DNA of 5,713 nt from an uncultured Sphingobium sp. (GTDB lineage Bacteria > Pseudomonadota > Alphaproteobacteria > Sphingomonadales > Sphingomonadaceae), in NCBI GenBank assembly GCA_946479185.1, contig CAMLFF010000214.1, positions 1-5,713 of the forward strand. The letters are read 5' to 3'. This document shows positions 5,307-5,713 of the stretch, in pieces (position 1 is the first letter of the stretch; each line of letters begins with the position of its first letter). The position numbers and the translations under genes were made by a program. Below the pieces are notes generated by a model. It did not search any database and was not told where the DNA came from. It worked only from the letters and a program-made list of their open reading frames with translations.

Positions 5307-5713
5307 ATGGTGAAGACGCCCGACGAACTGGCGCTCATGCGCATCTCCGGTCAGTTGCTCGCCTCCGTGTTCGAGATGCTGGACGGGCAGAATCTGGCGG
5401 GCCTGTCCACCATGCAGGTGAATGATCTCGTCGAGCGCTTCATCACGATGGATCTTGCCGCGCGTCCAGCGAGCAAGGGGCAATATGGGTTCAAATATGT
5501 GCTCAATTGCTCGATCAATCATGTCGTGTGCCATGGCGTGCCAGACCCAGACGAGATCATCCGCGATGGCGACATCATCAATCTGGATATCACGCTGGAG
5601 AAAAACGGCTTCATCGCGGATTCCAGCAAAACCTACATCGTTGGCGATGCCCCGCCAGCCGCGCGCCGATTGGTCCGCGTGGCGCAGGAAGCAATGTGGC
5701 AGGGCATCAGGCA
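5307..5713 (+). CDS. map: Type I methionine aminopeptidase (3' part outside window)
   Basis: The first 135 codons of a dinuclear-metal peptidase that removes the initiator Met from new proteins; the full family length is about 250-265, so about half is present. The N-terminus KTPDELALMRISGQLLASVF matches the family's opening helix. NCSINHVVCHGVP (67-79) carries His76, equivalent to E. coli H79. GDIINLDIT (88-96) carries metal ligand Asp94, and FIADSSKTYIVG (102-113) carries Asp105, equivalent to D97 and D108. The remaining His and Glu ligands lie beyond the edge. The ATG follows the TAA of the ParD-like gene by one base, and no ribosome site is visible before it, so translation is probably coupled to the upstream gene. 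It may be a second, specialised copy rather than the housekeeping map; the window cannot decide this. No long N-terminal zinc-finger extension is present. Confidence 0.95.
   Translation, partial: MVKTPDELALMRISGQLLASVFEMLDGQNLAGLSTMQVNDLVERFITMDLAARPASKGQYGFKYVLNCSINHVVCHGVPDPDEIIRDGDIINLDITLEKNGFIADSSKTYIVGDAPPAARRLVRVAQEAMWQGIR

Noticed and set aside
5069..5534. Minus-strand open frames across the ParD-like and map genes
   Set aside because: They are antisense to two genes with clear family motifs and coupled spacing; no independent support.

Overview
The window reads as GC-rich alphaproteobacterial DNA, most likely from a Sphingomonadales-type organism. This is an inference from three things: a short PutA without a DNA-binding domain, a DUF47-PiT phosphate pair, and a match to the EcfG stress promoter (GGAAC-N17-GTT). 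No rRNA, tRNA, insertion sequence or CRISPR array is visible. The genes are tightly packed, and no gene-free stretch exceeds about 150 bases.

Layout. Positions 1-1917, minus strand, hold the first 639 codons of the proline-catabolic flavoenzyme PutA, which runs off the left edge. A 151-bp divergent intergenic region (1921-2071) holds an inverted repeat on the putA side and an 11-bp-spaced direct repeat just before the rightward gene. Rightward from 2072 is a probable phosphate operon: one continuous reading frame joining a Nudix hydrolase to a DUF47/PhoU-like protein (2072-3202), then a PiT-family phosphate permease (3251-4264). After a 126-bp AT-richer gap with a possible EcfG promoter comes an RBBP9/YdeN-type alpha/beta serine hydrolase (4391-5026). 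A 45-bp near-palindrome containing a perfect TATAAT then precedes a small ParD-like ribbon-helix-helix gene (5099-5305). One base after that gene's stop begins a type I methionine aminopeptidase, cut by the right edge.

How the genes may work together. DUF47 proteins accompany PiT transporters in many bacteria; the orfA-pit pair of Sinorhizobium meliloti is the known precedent. Here the partner carries an extra N-terminal Nudix domain, which suggests, but does not prove, that cleavage of a pyrophosphate-containing metabolite is tied to phosphate uptake. The ParD-like/map pair looks like a translationally coupled unit in which a housekeeping-type enzyme occupies the place where a toxin gene would be expected, under an operator that the small protein could bind.

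The two most notable points are the Nudix-DUF47 fusion, with a possible internal start and an out-of-frame stop at its junction, and the ParD-like/methionine aminopeptidase module with its large palindrome.
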